Below are positions 35,110 to 46,672 of a stretch of 64,000 nt of DNA, piece by piece. Both the position numbers and the translations under genes were made by a program. The stretch covers positions 1,054,001-1,118,000 of the forward strand of contig JAHWDD010000001.1 in the NCBI GenBank assembly GCA_023897205.1, in the 5' to 3' direction. Under the pieces are notes generated by a model. It did not search any database. It was given only the letters and a program-made list of their open reading frames with translations, and was not told the origin of the DNA. How positions within the stretch are numbered: position 1 is the stretch's first letter; each line of letters starts with the position of its first letter. The DNA comes from Exophiala sp. HKRS030. Taxonomy: Eukaryota > Ascomycota > Eurotiomycetes > Chaetothyriales > Herpotrichiellaceae.

Positions 35110-36116
35110 TGGACGGGTCATGAAGGGTTTGCACTTTACACTCTTGCGTTTCGTCTTTTTTGACGGCAGGCATGAGTGAGGGTCGATGAGAAGATGTCGT
35201 ATGAGAACCATGTCTGGAACGTTGCAAAAGGGGTGGGAACCGGTCAGGCCGGTCAGACCTATCACGCCTATATTAAGTTTTACAACAGGGCGGCTACTGG
35301 CGTTAGGTTAGATATTCGTGTGATCTTGTGTACGATTTTCGACAGACGCCGCGGTCTTGAGGGTGTTTTGGTGGTTTGGCGTTTTTTTTCCTCTCGCTGG
35401 CTCCTACACGCATGGCCCTGGCATTTGTTCAGCGAGGATTTGTCAGAACCTGTATTTTGTATCAATGACACGTCTTGAAGGAGGTTTGCAGCTTGTCACA
35501 ACTGATGATGAACACGAGCGAGTGATGGGAGAGTCTCTCTGGAACGCTTTTACATTCCAGCAGCTCATCGTGTATACCAACGACCGCACGTTGGATGCTG
35601 CAACCGCGTCTCATGCAAGTGGTCATGGCAATGGAAGTCTTGAATACAGAATATATACCAGATGTGAAACACGTTGATTATCCTGAGTGTCGCAAAAATC
35701 GGGGTCCATTGAGACATACAAGTAGGAGGAAGTGCAAGAGACTTGCTAACCCTACAGGCCCTGTATGCCTTTTTGACAACATATTCTCACTCGAGGCCGT
35801 TGCCTCCTCTGTTGCGCCTCTTCACCAACATACATTCAATGGGCCATCCAATACCATGCCATCTCAATTATCGAGCTATTCGTACAGTCAAGAAAAAAGG
35901 AGGCACTACCTTAGGCATGCAATGTTGCCTCAAGGCTTCGTGGAAAATGGACTGTCTTGTAACTCGAGATGGAAACGTATCTTTCCACAGACATGTCGAG
36001 TTCTCCAACAAGATCTGAGGATTTCTAGTGGTCCGATCAATCCTGAAACCCAAATTCATAGCTCTAATGTAGTCATGTCTGGTAGAGGAATAACCTCACA
36101 AGGACCGCGATTTTCC
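35110..36116. other. Convergent intergenic interval
   Basis: About 1 kb between MCM6 and the zinc-finger gene. A plus-strand open frame of 197 codons (35595-36188) runs into the neighbouring gene antisense. It has no domain and low-complexity composition, so it is not called. Confidence 0.4.
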
Positions 36117-39100
36117 TTAAGCACCGCCATCATGTTCGGTCCCTCTCCCGTCCCTCGCAGCAAAAAACTTTCGTCTGAATTCCGATAGTGCATTAGCCAC
36201 TCCGTCGAACTCTTTGATATCTCGTGCACGCAGATCAGCGATGACTTCTTTTAAACCGCTGAAGAAATCGTCCTTGGTTGCTTTGTCCATATTGCTGCCC
36301 GAGGTCATCTCCGCCAGGATTGCATTTTCTATGACAACAACAAATGGTTAGTACAAAGGCCCACGTACTAACCAATCGTAGTCATGACATGGAAACAGGA
36401 TCAGCGCGCAGTCGTACCTGAAAGACCTATCTGATGGAGATGTTGCTCTTCACAAGATGGGTCTGTGCAAGTTTCTCCAGAGAGTTCGGTGGGGCATATT
36501 GGGCGTGAAGGATCAATATTGTTGGAGTAAGTCAACGACTTGTATCCAGTTTTGACATTGTCCTTGTAGTCGGCATGGAAACGAAAGTCCTTGAAGTTTG
36601 AAAGAGGGGTTTTATACGGAACAAATCGTGTGATAGGTTCCGCACCATCATCAAGAATGGCCGGCTTTTCATCTTGACTCTTCCCGTCGGAGACAAGCTG
36701 CGTATTGACCAAAGTGTCCGCTTCCGTCAACTGGGGACCGGACTCAGCGTCGTCCTGGGCGTTTCCTGGACGAACCTCCGATAATGTCTCAACAGCCGCG
36801 GTGGGCTGAGAGGCAAGATCTGCCTCTATTGGTTCTGATATTTCGGCATTCTCTGGGTCGTCGACGTCTTCAGCATGCTCATAAGGGTCGTAGAAGTCCG
36901 TTTCATTCTCGAATGGATTTGTAGTCGGGGTAGCATCAGTGACAGGAGCTTCCTCGGGATCATATTCGTCTGACTCCATGGATTGCCGGAATTGTCTTGC
37001 GTTTTCAACTTCGGCTGGCTCATAATCATCATCCTCCAGCTCTTCCTCAGAGTCAGACATACTCGCGCTGCCATCACTGTCTTCTCCCATATCCATCGAC
37101 GTATCTTCCTCTGCTAGCTCTCCAGAGTCCATGTCCCCGGATGATGATTGTTCGGGCACCGAATCTGGCGCAGGGGAGATTTCCATCTCCTGGGTTTGAA
37201 GAGTATCAGCTCGTGTGATGCTTTGCTCGCCTTGAGCGTCTTCAGACTCTTCGTCAAAACCCACAACGGGCTCTTCAGGCTCTTCGTTATCCGAGACGAT
37301 TTCAGGGCCTCCAGAAACATTCACAGTATCAACGTTATCGGCCTTTGGAAGGGCTTTGGAGGCAACGTCTTCAGACTGTAGCTGGTCAAATTTAGTCGAG
37401 CCACCATCATCTCCTACCCCTGGCGGTTCCATGTGTGTTGAGGTGGATGTAGCAAGAGTACTGGCTTCAGTGGCTGGCTGTGCATCAGGCATTGTTTCGA
37501 CGACTTTGGACGGTCTGGTTTCTTGAGCTTCGGCTAATTTTTCCATTTTGATTTGTTGGAGCTCGTCAAAATATTGCTTCTGACCCGTACGGCCTTCCTG
37601 AAGTTGCAATTCCAGGCGGTGAAGCTCTTCGGCAAGCTCTCTTTCGAGGTTTGTGGATTGTGCTAACGCTGATCTATAGCTTTCGACATTCGCTCGAGCT
37701 TGGGAGAGATCAGCTCGTATCTTGTTAATTCGCAATTCAGTCTTGGAAACTTCTAGATTGAGGTCCGGCAGGCCATCTTGCAAGACCTTCTGTCGTGCCG
37801 CGCGCTGTTTGAGCAGGTCAGCCTTCAATGCAGCTGCGCGTTCCGCAAGTTGTGTAGGTGTTAATTTGGTGATTGATCGAGGCTGTTTAGACATTACAGC
37901 AACTCCACTCATAGCTGGAGACTGTGAAGTAGGGGGGCTGCTCAACGGGTTTCCGGTCCTTGTCATGACCGGGGTCGGCGGATTTGAAGAAACAGGCGAT
38001 TCGACTTCGCTTTTACTTCGTTTCAACTTGTTACGCTGCTCGAGTTCAGCAATCCTTCTGCGCATGGCCTCAATCTCTGTCTGCTTTATGCGATATAGAT
38101 TATCTTTTCCGGCTTCAGTGGCAGAATCACTGCGCAATGGCTGCACCGGTGTTGTTGACTTGACAGTAGCTGGTAATGGCTGTGAGGGAAGCTGATTTTG
38201 AACCTCTCCAGTTCCAGATTCGGAGCCCATAGCCATTGCATCGCTCTCGTCTTCAATGATTTCGCCTTCTGATTGTTCTTCAGGATCGTCAACGTGCGTT
38301 CGCTTCATGGAAGGTTCGATGCTGGAGGCAGCGGGATCGGATGCCAAGGAGCGCTTTAAAGGGTTGAAAATAGTATGAGGCTGTTCGTCTGACGATGTTA
38401 CAGACGTTCCGTTGTCTGCATGAGTACCTGGTTCATCGGAAGCAGAGCCTCCTGGCGTCATGAACAGCCCTGGAATCAAGCCAGATTGACTGATCGAACT
38501 CCGCAACTGAGTTGTCGTCCCGAAAAACGGCTGTGCCATGTTGGTATTCTTGGCCTGCGCTTCTCGTTTGAGCTGCTCCATTTTTGCACGAACCAATTCC
38601 GTCTGAGCTTTCGCCTTTGTATTCTGAGCCTGAGATACTTCAGGGCTCTCCTGTTGCGAATGTGGAGATTTCGGAGCTGATGGAAGGGCGTTGGATGCTT
38701 CAGCGGCTCTAGCAGGAGACGCCGCTGGTAGCGACACCTGCCGTTGCGCAGGTGAGCCTGTATTTGGCGTAGAAGGGCTCGGTCGGCCTGCTTTGGCGGC
38801 AAGCAATTGGGCGATTCGATCTTTGCGCTCTATGCTGGGGTTCGGAGCTGCTTGCTGCTTCTCTGTCACAGTTGTATTGTGCAAAACGTCACTTAGTGGT
38901 GCACCTGATGGTGTCTCGTCATTCGTGCTCTGCAGATTTTGCTGGCTGAAAAGTAGGGCAGGCGCGGCTTCCTGAGCGACAGCGCGATGGACTGGTTCGG
39001 CTGACGCATTTTGCGTTGTTTGAACTTGGTCAGGATCCACCTTGATACCCAATTCGGCGTATAGTTCTCTCAGGACCTGAGGATGAATACCTTCTTTAAC

Positions 39101-40193
39101 CAATTCAGGATAGAGGATTTTATGAGGCACAAGTGACAGGAGAGCACCCTTTGCCAATTGGCGAAGCTCAGGTACAGGCTTATCATCATATCTGCGTTGT
39201 ATTGGCTTCTGCGTGTGAGCTTGGTGATTATCGACCCTTGTACGAAAAGAACCCATAGTTCGATCATCAATTGTTGCTGGTCGTGTGGGATCATATGCTG
39301 TGAGCAACTGTTAGTCCATTTCTCGAATGATGTCCATCGACTTGCACCCACGAGACACGTTTCCAGGTTCTTCGGATGGCTGTCTGTTTGCGCCAGCATA
39401 CTCGCCCATAGATATAGAACTTGCCACATGCTCATCAACCTCTTGTGGAGCTTGGTTCTGAAGGTTGGCAAAAAGTAGTTCCAAATCCGATCGCGAGCCG
39501 AAGGAAGGAAGCGTTTGATCTGTGGAAGAATGAGCAGCAATGTGACTTAGCGGATTGAGGCATACCTTTGTCATCGACTTCTCGTGATGCAGGGCGGGCG
39601 GGTTGGCCATTGCCGCCTCGGTTAGTGTGGTAAGATCGAGGACTAGGTTCATTTAGATGGCGCAGATCTCTTCCTTCTCTTGATCCCGTCTGCCTGCCTG
39701 AGGACGGCTCCTGCTGAGGATGCCGGGCTTGTTCGACCAGGTTGACGCTTGAAGCGAAGGCATGGGATGTTGGTACAGGTGACGGATTGTACGGTGAAGA
39801 AGTTGAAGCAGTTGGCTGCGCGGAGAAGTGAGGAAAACCAGCCGTGCTAGGAATAGGCACGGGAGGAAATGAAGGAGGCGGTGGAGGTGGCAAGCCAGCA
39901 TTGGTAAACTGTTTGAAGAATTCGGCGCTGAGAGTAGAAGGAGGAATCGGCGGAGGGTGGAAAGGATCGAAGGTTGGCGCCGGTCCCAAGTTCTGCGAGT
40001 TTGACTCAAATCTGGATGTGTTCGTCACAGGTTGGTGCTGGTAGACATTCTGCAGCGAGTTCTGCTGTGTTAAGCTCGGAGGTGTATGTATAGGCTGCTG
40101 GATGCCATTATGGGGGATAGGATAGTAGGGCTGTTGAGGAGCATAGGAAGGTGTGCCCGTGGAGAACGGGTTCGAAGAATATGAGTGCGCCAT
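36117..40193 (-). CDS. ZFC3H1/Red1-like protein with C-terminal zf-C3H1 motif
   Basis: Four exons: 39566-40193, 39352-39519, 36418-39297 and 36117-36328, giving 1295 residues in frame. The N-terminus is rich in Pro, Ser and Gln (PPPIPPS, LPPPPPPS). A coiled-coil lies at about 785-860 (LRINKIRADLSQARANVES, ELAEELHRLELQLQ). A long acidic region follows. Near the C-terminus (about 1208-1226) is a zf-C3H1-type finger, CPTELSGETCTDPSCEEQH (CX8CX4CX3H). This finger marks the ZFC3H1/Red1 family, scaffolds that connect the Mtr4-like helicase with the nuclear exosome to degrade unwanted transcripts. The last exon adds a short helical tail. Membership rests mainly on the finger, so the name is tentative. 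Confidence 0.72.
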
Positions 40194-40908
40194 TGCGCCG
40201 TGTCGCGAGACGCGACAGACAGAGCGGTAGATATCACTGCAACACTTTTGCAAGCCAGCGAAGACGGACCTGATTAGTAGAGTCGCTCGAAGGCATCATC
40301 GAGCCAGCTGGCGATTCCAAGACAGGTCAAGAGAGGACAGGATAGGACACGCAGAGACAAAAGCTCGAATGGTCTTACTCCTGAGATATGTCCATCAAGG
40401 TTGGTACATAACAATATATATCACTCCACGATCAGGGGGCCTTGCCAACTGCTGCTCTTGAGGGTGTGTTCAATAAGCTGAGTGATGAATGGTGTTTTGG
40501 TTAACTGGACAGTGTCGCAGGAGGCATTTTCCAAATGGGCGGCACTGAGTGAAATGTCTTTCGCTAGACCTTCCCCTTCACGTGTTGTATCTTACACGTC
40601 CGATATGCACCACCGTAGCGTGAGTACGGTCGGCTACAAGAACTGGAGGATTTCCTCTAACTGCCATCACACGCTAGGCTTGTGGAGGAATAGCGTTGTC
40701 GGTCTCCAGGGCAATACAACTCGCGAGGCTTTTGTTATTGCTTTCTGAAGCGGCGTCACTTGCATGAAGAGCCAGCCGTCAGTCAAGATTTCATACATCG
40801 TGCACAGTCCCAACAACGGTTTCCAAAGTTGCTGAGTGCCTGTGCACTGACACTCTATCTGTTTTGGCTGTCTCTGTATGGTGACAGGCATCTTGACAGT
40901 GCAGCAAG
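40194..40908. promoter_or_regulatory. Divergent promoter interval
   Basis: 715 bp between the divergent zinc-finger and myosin starts. No gene was recognised. The sequence just before the myosin ATG (GACAGTGCAG at about 40894-40903) could be a 3' splice site of a 5' leader intron. Confidence 0.35.
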
Positions 40909-43900
40909 ATGCTGCTCCATGATCGCAGTCCAGATACTTCCCCATTCAATGGCCATTCTCAAAGACACCACTCCTTCAGCAGGTCATACAATTCAGACAT
41001 GTCTTTAGCGACACCGATGTCTCCGGCAAGCATGTCGAGATCAATGCACTTTGCGTCTCCAACTCCCGCTTCCAGACACGAAAGACAACAGTCTTACTCG
41101 CCTTCAGCTTCCTTCACCTCCATCCCGCACCATGTCCGAACACAGTCCCTCCAGAGGCAGTCCAGTACGTCTAGTACTTTTGCGCCAAAATTCATCAAGT
41201 CCGATGAGATGCGAAAGAGTGAGGACAGGATCTCCGCCATAGAGGGCGAGAATGATTTCTCTGGAAAAAGATATGTGTGGGTTAAGGATCCAGAGAAAGC
41301 CTTTGTGAGGGGCTGGATAACAGAGGAACTCCCTGGCAAGAAGGTGCTAGTACAGTTCGAAAATGGTTCACAAATTGAGACCGAAATCGACGAGGTGGAT
41401 AAGGTCAACCCCGCCAAATTCGACAAGGCCGACGACATGGCAGAACTCACCCATCTTAACGAAGCCTCAGTCATACACAATCTTTACACTCGCTACCAGG
41501 CCGATCTCATATACACATACTCCGGTCTCTTCTTGGTGACCATCAATCCTTATTGTCCCCTGCCCATCTATGGCAATGACTATGTTAGAATGTACAAAGG
41601 CCAGACCAGGGAAGACACACGCCCACACATATTTGCTGTTTCGGATGCAGCATTTCGAAGACTGGTGGAAGAAGGAGAGAACCAGAGTATTCTAGTCACT
41701 GGAGAATCTGGCGCCGGCAAAACTGAAAACACTAAAAAGGTCATCCAGTACCTCGCCGCTGTTGCAACATCCGACCTGGACACACCATTAACGGGCAGAA
41801 CTCCTGGCAAGCAGCTTTCCAACCTCTCCCAGCAGATCTTGCGTGCAAATCCTATACTTGAATCTTTCGGCAATGCACAGACAGTACGAAACAATAACTC
41901 GTCAAGATTCGGTAAATTCATCAGGATTCAGTTTACGCGATCGGGCCAGATCGCGGGTGCATTTATCGATTGGTACCTCCTCGAAAAGTCAAGAGTCGTA
42001 AAAGTCAGTCAGCTAGAAAGAAGTTACCACATATTTTACCAGCTACTGGCCGGAGCAGACCAAAGAATAAGAGACGCTCTCCTTCTGTCCGGAATGGATG
42101 TAGAGAATTTCGCCTATATCCGTGCCGGAAATGAAACCATCAGTGGCGTATCTGATCGAGATGAGTGGAACACCCTGATCGAAGCATTCCATATCATGAA
42201 CTTTTCAGAAAAGGAGCAAATGGCAATCTTCAAGACTATCGCGGCAATCCTGCACCTCGGAAATGTGGCCGTACGACAAGAAAGCAGGGCTGCTGACCAG
42301 GCGACCTTGACTCCGGAGGCGAAAGCATCCGTTGATAAGGCCTGTAGACTTCTAGGGGTGCAAACCGAGCCATTCATCAAAGGTTTACTTCACCCCAAAG
42401 TCAAGGCTGGAAGAGAATGGGTCGAGAAAGTCCAAACGCCAGAGCAGGTCAGGCTTGCACTCGACGCTCTCGCCAAGGGTATCTATGAACGAGGCTTTGG
42501 GGATTTGGTGAACAAGATCAACGGCCAACTCGATCGGGGCGGTGTCAGCAGCGATGACAGTCACTTTATCGGAGTACTTGATATTGCCGGTTTTGAAATT
42601 TTCGAGAACAACAGCTTTGAACAACTCTGCATCAACTACACAAACGAAAAGCTCCAACAATTCTTCAACCATTATATGTTTGTCTTAGAACAAGAGGAAT
42701 ATGCTCGAGAACAAATCGAATGGCAATTCATCGATTTCGGAAAGGATCTTCAGCCAACCATCGATTTGATCGAGCTTCCTAACCCCATTGGTATCTTTTC
42801 TTGCCTGGATGAGGATTCTGTCATGCCCAAGGCGACAGACAAGTCATTTACAGACAAGCTCCATTCCTTGTGGGAGAAGAAAACCCCCAAGTATGCGGCG
42901 GCAAAGACCAGACAAGGTTTCATTTTGACTCATTATGCTGCCGAAGTAGAATACTCTACCGAAGGCTGGCTTGAGAAGAACAAAGACCCTCTGAATGACA
43001 ACCTTACCCGCCTATTGGCATGCTCCAAAGACAGCCACATTGCCAATCTGTTTGGCGATTGTGTTGATGAAGTCGACGAGCCGTACAGCCCTCGAAGTCG
43101 TGTCAAAAAGGGGTTGTTCCGGACTGTTGCTCAGAGACATAAAGAGCAATTGAGCTCCTTGATGCGACAGTTGCACTCAACACAGCCACACTTTGTTCGT
43201 TGCATTTTGCCAAATCACAAAAAGAAGCCCAAACAGTTCAACGCGCCTCTCGTCTTGGACCAATTGCGGTGTAACGGTGTGCTGGAAGGCATAAGGATTG
43301 CGCGAACAGGTTTCCCTAACAGACTCACTTTTGCTGAATTCAGATCAAGGTATGAAGTGCTCTGTGAAAACATGCCTAAAGGTTACCTTGGAGGCCAGGA
43401 GGCTGCTAAGATTATGCTCGACCGGCTGAAGATGGATGGCCAAAACTATAGAGTAGGTTTGACCAAGGTCTTTTTCAGAGCGGGTGTGCTGGCGGACTTG
43501 GAAGAGCAGCGAGACAGTCTTATCCGAGACATCATGTCGAGGTTCCAATCTGTCGCTCGTGGGTTTATGCAGCGACGTGTGGCGTTCAAGCAGCTTTACC
43601 GAGCGGAAGCAACTAGGGTCATTCAACGGAACCTCAATGTGTATCTCGACCTCCAGGCAAACCCCTGGTGGCGTCTTTTTGTCCGGATGAAGCCTCTGCT
43701 AGGAGCGACCAGGACTGCGAGCGAAGTCAAGAGGCGTGACGAAAAGATTGAGATGCTTCAGACCAAGATGCAACAAGAAGCTGCCGAGCGCCATCGTGTC
43801 GAAGACGAACGACGTCGTGCTGAAATCGACGTCCAGCGGGTCCGACAGACCCTTGAGGCTGAACGTGCCTTGGCTCTTGATAAGGAGGAGATATTCAAGC

Positions 43901-44907
43901 GTCTCCAATATCGCGAAAGTGAATTGACCGAGAAGCTATCCGAAGCCATCACTGAGCAAGAGACTCTGGAGGACCAACTCGACGCAGCTCTCGATTCTAA
44001 AAAGAAGACCGAAGAAGAATTGAACACGCGTCGTGAACAAGTGTTGCAAGCCGGTCAGATCATAACAAGACTCGAAGCGGAGAAGAAAGACATGCAGCGA
44101 CAAATTGAGCGGTTGGAAGAAGAGATTGAGAACGTCGAGAAGCATCACTCGTCAACGGACAATCGGCTCGAAAATATCAGTCAGGAACTCCGCACGCTCA
44201 AGTCTCAGTTGGGGGTCAAGGACAGGAAGATTGCTGAACTCGAGTCTTCCCTACATCAAGCCGAACGAGAAAAGGACAATAAATCCACGTCTCTCGAGCA
44301 GGAAGTGCGTTCGTTACGAAGTCAAATATCCCAGCGCGAGCGCACAACGGAGGAACTCGAAAAGAAACTCCAGCGCTCCGAGTCATTACGAGCGGAAGAG
44401 ACCAAGCATAAGACCGAGGACTACGAGTCGCAGATCCGTGCTCTGAAGAGTGAATTGTCCGGCAAGGAACGCAAGGTCCACGATCTCGAAGGCACGTTGT
44501 CAAAGATTGACAAAGACGCAGAGACGAAGCTTGCCCATGCCAACGACGAGCTCGGTAATGCCAAGAAGCTTCTACGAGAACTTCAAGGTCAGAACGAGGA
44601 ATTGCGCAATCAAATCACGAGTATGACCAGCGCCAGCAGCAAGCACGAAGAAGCTCTTCGGCGGAAGGAGGGTGAATTGTCAGCATTGATGGCGGACATT
44701 GAGGCTCACGAGGAGGAGAAGGCGATTCTCAGGCGTGAAATCGACGGACTGAGTGGTCAACATGGCGACATGCAGGCCAAGCATCGTGGATTACAGGATG
44801 ACATTGAAGCCATGCGGACTCAGAGGATCAAGATGGAAAAGGAGGCGATTGAGGTCAGAAAAGCACTCGAGCGAGTTATGCCGTTCTTTTCACAGAACTT
44901 TTCTTGA
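40909..44907 (+). CDS. Class II myosin heavy chain with a short coiled-coil tail
   Basis: Intronless, 1332 residues. A Ser/Pro-rich N-terminal extension of about 120 residues precedes the SH3-like subdomain (RYVWVKDPEKAFVRGW) and a complete motor. P-loop GESGAGKT is at about 264, switch I NNNSSRFGKF near 327, and switch II DIAGFEIFENNSFEQLCINY near 557. The neck has IQ-like helices and the class II hallmark NPWWRLFVRMKPLL. The tail is continuous heptad coiled-coil from about 945 to 1325, then ends abruptly with VMPFFSQNFS. Class II myosins drive the contractile ring at septation. The motor looks intact, but the tail is much shorter than the usual fungal class II tail; T-rich non-coding sequence follows the stop. 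Confidence 0.9.
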   Translation: MLLHDRSPDTSPFNGHSQRHHSFSRSYNSDMSLATPMSPASMSRSMHFASPTPASRHERQQSYSPSASFTSIPHHVRTQSLQRQSSTSSTFAPKFIKSDEMRKSEDRISAIEGENDFSGKRYVWVKDPEKAFVRGWITEELPGKKVLVQFENGSQIETEIDEVDKVNPAKFDKADDMAELTHLNEASVIHNLYTRYQADLIYTYSGLFLVTINPYCPLPIYGNDYVRMYKGQTREDTRPHIFAVSDAAFRRLVEEGENQSILVTGESGAGKTENTKKVIQYLAAVATSDLDTPLTGRTPGKQLSNLSQQILRANPILESFGNAQTVRNNNSSRFGKFIRIQFTRSGQIAGAFIDWYLLEKSRVVKVSQLERSYHIFYQLLAGADQRIRDALLLSGMDVENFAYIRAGNETISGVSDRDEWNTLIEAFHIMNFSEKEQMAIFKTIAAILHLGNVAVRQESRAADQATLTPEAKASVDKACRLLGVQTEPFIKGLLHPKVKAGREWVEKVQTPEQVRLALDALAKGIYERGFGDLVNKINGQLDRGGVSSDDSHFIGVLDIAGFEIFENNSFEQLCINYTNEKLQQFFNHYMFVLEQEEYAREQIEWQFIDFGKDLQPTIDLIELPNPIGIFSCLDEDSVMPKATDKSFTDKLHSLWEKKTPKYAAAKTRQGFILTHYAAEVEYSTEGWLEKNKDPLNDNLTRLLACSKDSHIANLFGDCVDEVDEPYSPRSRVKKGLFRTVAQRHKEQLSSLMRQLHSTQPHFVRCILPNHKKKPKQFNAPLVLDQLRCNGVLEGIRIARTGFPNRLTFAEFRSRYEVLCENMPKGYLGGQEAAKIMLDRLKMDGQNYRVGLTKVFFRAGVLADLEEQRDSLIRDIMSRFQSVARGFMQRRVAFKQLYRAEATRVIQRNLNVYLDLQANPWWRLFVRMKPLLGATRTASEVKRRDEKIEMLQTKMQQEAAERHRVEDERRRAEIDVQRVRQTLEAERALALDKEEIFKRLQYRESELTEKLSEAITEQETLEDQLDAALDSKKKTEEELNTRREQVLQAGQIITRLEAEKKDMQRQIERLEEEIENVEKHHSSTDNRLENISQELRTLKSQLGVKDRKIAELESSLHQAEREKDNKSTSLEQEVRSLRSQISQRERTTEELEKKLQRSESLRAEETKHKTEDYESQIRALKSELSGKERKVHDLEGTLSKIDKDAETKLAHANDELGNAKKLLRELQGQNEELRNQITSMTSASSKHEEALRRKEGELSALMADIEAHEEEKAILRREIDGLSGQHGDMQAKHRGLQDDIEAMRTQRIKMEKEAIEVRKALERVMPFFSQNFS

Positions 44908-45712
44908 GCACCACGGGCATGATGGATAGGGGCTGTTTTACGAAGCGTGATGAGCATGGTTGGATTGCTAGCGTTTTTTCCCCTTTGGACTTTTTGTTTT
45001 TTTGGTTGTGAGTTTTGGCGAGCAAGGTTTGTACTGTACGTGTGTTTGGGTCGCTGAGTACATAATCTCCAGGAGACTTGCGTAGCATGCAAATGTGTAC
45101 ATGAGTTTTATCGAAATTCGTGTCTGCTGTATACCTAGTAACCCCCACTCTTGAGAGGTCTCGAAATGATGGTTTGTTGTTGTAGGTGTGTAGGGCCGTG
45201 GAAAGGTGAAGTTGATGCAGAACTGTAGAACACCGGGGGGGTAGTCTGTAGATAGTAGACAGGTAGGTCCTGTACGGAGGCGCCATGGGCTCGAACGTGG
45301 TTTACAGGGTACCTGTATGAGGATGTCATCTACATCCACAATGAGGGGGTGGTCAACCTGGTACGGATAGGACGGTAAAACGGTCATCTCGCAGTTCTCC
45401 GTGATAGGTAGTAGTACCCAGTACGCATGGATCCCCATACATACACCATATATAGGTACTGTAGCTATATATATAGCCCTGATGGAGGCTAGTGAGCGCC
45501 GCCAGGGTTCCCTGCGCGTCCAGAAGCGTTACGCTGGACAAGCGACCTCAGCAAAGCCATTTGTACCAAAACAACTGCGCTGAGACGTCACCCCAGTTCG
45601 ATCTTCTCCCTCTGAACCAAAGGGCGTATTTCATCCCAAAGTCGTCGTTTTGCCAATACGCACCTCCGTCGCCCTCTCCTTCGTTCGGGCCGACCTCTCC
45701 CGGCGAAATAGG
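44908..45712. other. Intergenic interval upstream of the HeLo-domain gene
   Basis: 805 bp. T-rich presumptive 3' untranslated sequence of the myosin, then a region with TATATATA near 45464-45475, about 240 bp before the HeLo-domain start. No coiled-coil coding continues here in any frame I checked. Confidence 0.4.
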
Positions 45713-46564
45713 ATGGCAGAAGCTGCCGGACTGGTCATTGGCGCCGTGAGCGTCGCCGGCCTCTTCACCACCTGTGTCGATTGCTTCGAATACGTCCAGC
45801 TGGGTCGCAACTTTGGGAAGAACTTCCAACGCTCCCTACTGAGGCTCGACGTCGTGAAGCTCCGCCTGTCCCGGTGGGCGGAGGCTGTGAACAACTCACC
45901 AGAGTCCCATCAGGGGGCCACCGACACGACGGAAAGGGGCCAGAAGGTCAGAGAGATCTTGGGGGAGATCATCGAGTTGTTTGCCGACGCAGAAAGAGTC
46001 TCGGAAAAGTACAAGGCAAAGGTCACCGGCGGCGAGCTGGTCGTGTACGACGCCGACAGCGAGCTTGAGCCGGACATCTCATCGATACGCAAGAAGCTGC
46101 GAGAACTGGCATTCAGGTGCCAGAAACGAAGCAGCTTCGCACAGAAAGCGACTTGGGCGTTGTACGAGGAGAAAAACTTCCGCAGGCTGATCGAGGATGT
46201 CACGGCACTTGTCGATGCCTTGGTGGACCTCTTCCCAGCGTCCCGGGATCGCCAGCGGCAGCTAAGTGCTCAAGAGGCCGAAGAGTTGAAGGAAGAGCAC
46301 CGTCTTGATGCTTTGGAAGAAGCGGCAGAAGGGGTCGATCCGCTACTCCAAGATTCCGTGCAGCAGGCAATCGCCAGCCAAAGTGGTCACGCCTTCAGTG
46401 GCAACATGGCCATGGAGAATGCTCGAGTCAGGTATGGGGATGAGCATGCGGCCGGAGCCACTGGCACTGGAGCTGGGCACAGATACGATAGAAACACAGC
46501 ACAGGGCAGTTCACGAGTGCACTATGGGAACCAATTCGGAGGGAAAAGTGTGCTCGACGATTAA
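45713..46564 (+). CDS. HeLo-domain cell-death effector with two HET-s-like amyloid motifs (HET-S homologue)
   Basis: Single exon, 283 residues, almost the length of Podospora HET-S. Residues 1 to about 220 form a HeLo domain: GLVIGAVSVAGLFTTCVDCF, EYVQLGRNFGKNF and LRLDVVKLRLSRW. The first hydrophobic segment is the part known to insert in membranes when the protein is activated. The C-terminal 60 residues hold two repeats with the HET-s amyloid pattern: R1 at 225-245 (GHAFSGN, then ARVRYGDEH) and R2 at 255-275 (GHRYDRN, then SRVHYGNQFGGK). In the family, templated folding of this region into a beta-solenoid exposes the HeLo domain and kills the cell. The start at MAEAAGL was chosen over a frame start 21 codons upstream because the HeLo domain begins at the N-terminus in this family. 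The matching receptor lies 2.2 kb downstream. Confidence 0.93.
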   Translation: MAEAAGLVIGAVSVAGLFTTCVDCFEYVQLGRNFGKNFQRSLLRLDVVKLRLSRWAEAVNNSPESHQGATDTTERGQKVREILGEIIELFADAERVSEKYKAKVTGGELVVYDADSELEPDISSIRKKLRELAFRCQKRSSFAQKATWALYEEKNFRRLIEDVTALVDALVDLFPASRDRQRQLSAQEAEELKEEHRLDALEEAAEGVDPLLQDSVQQAIASQSGHAFSGNMAMENARVRYGDEHAAGATGTGAGHRYDRNTAQGSSRVHYGNQFGGKSVLDD

Positions 46565-46672
46565 GGAAACATAAGTCTACTGTCCACACTCCTGGTGGGC
46601 CTACTGAACTGGTACTCTGAAGCCCAATGGGCGGTTCGGGTATTGTTTGGGAGTGGTAGGCGTATAATGCCT

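Noticed and set aside
35595..36188. 197-codon plus-strand open frame
   Set aside because: Low-complexity, no domain, and runs antisense into the last exon of the zinc-finger gene.
44968..45438. 156-codon minus-strand open frame downstream of myosin
   Set aside because: T-rich 3' untranslated-like sequence, no domain, no splice continuity; it does not encode the missing myosin tail.
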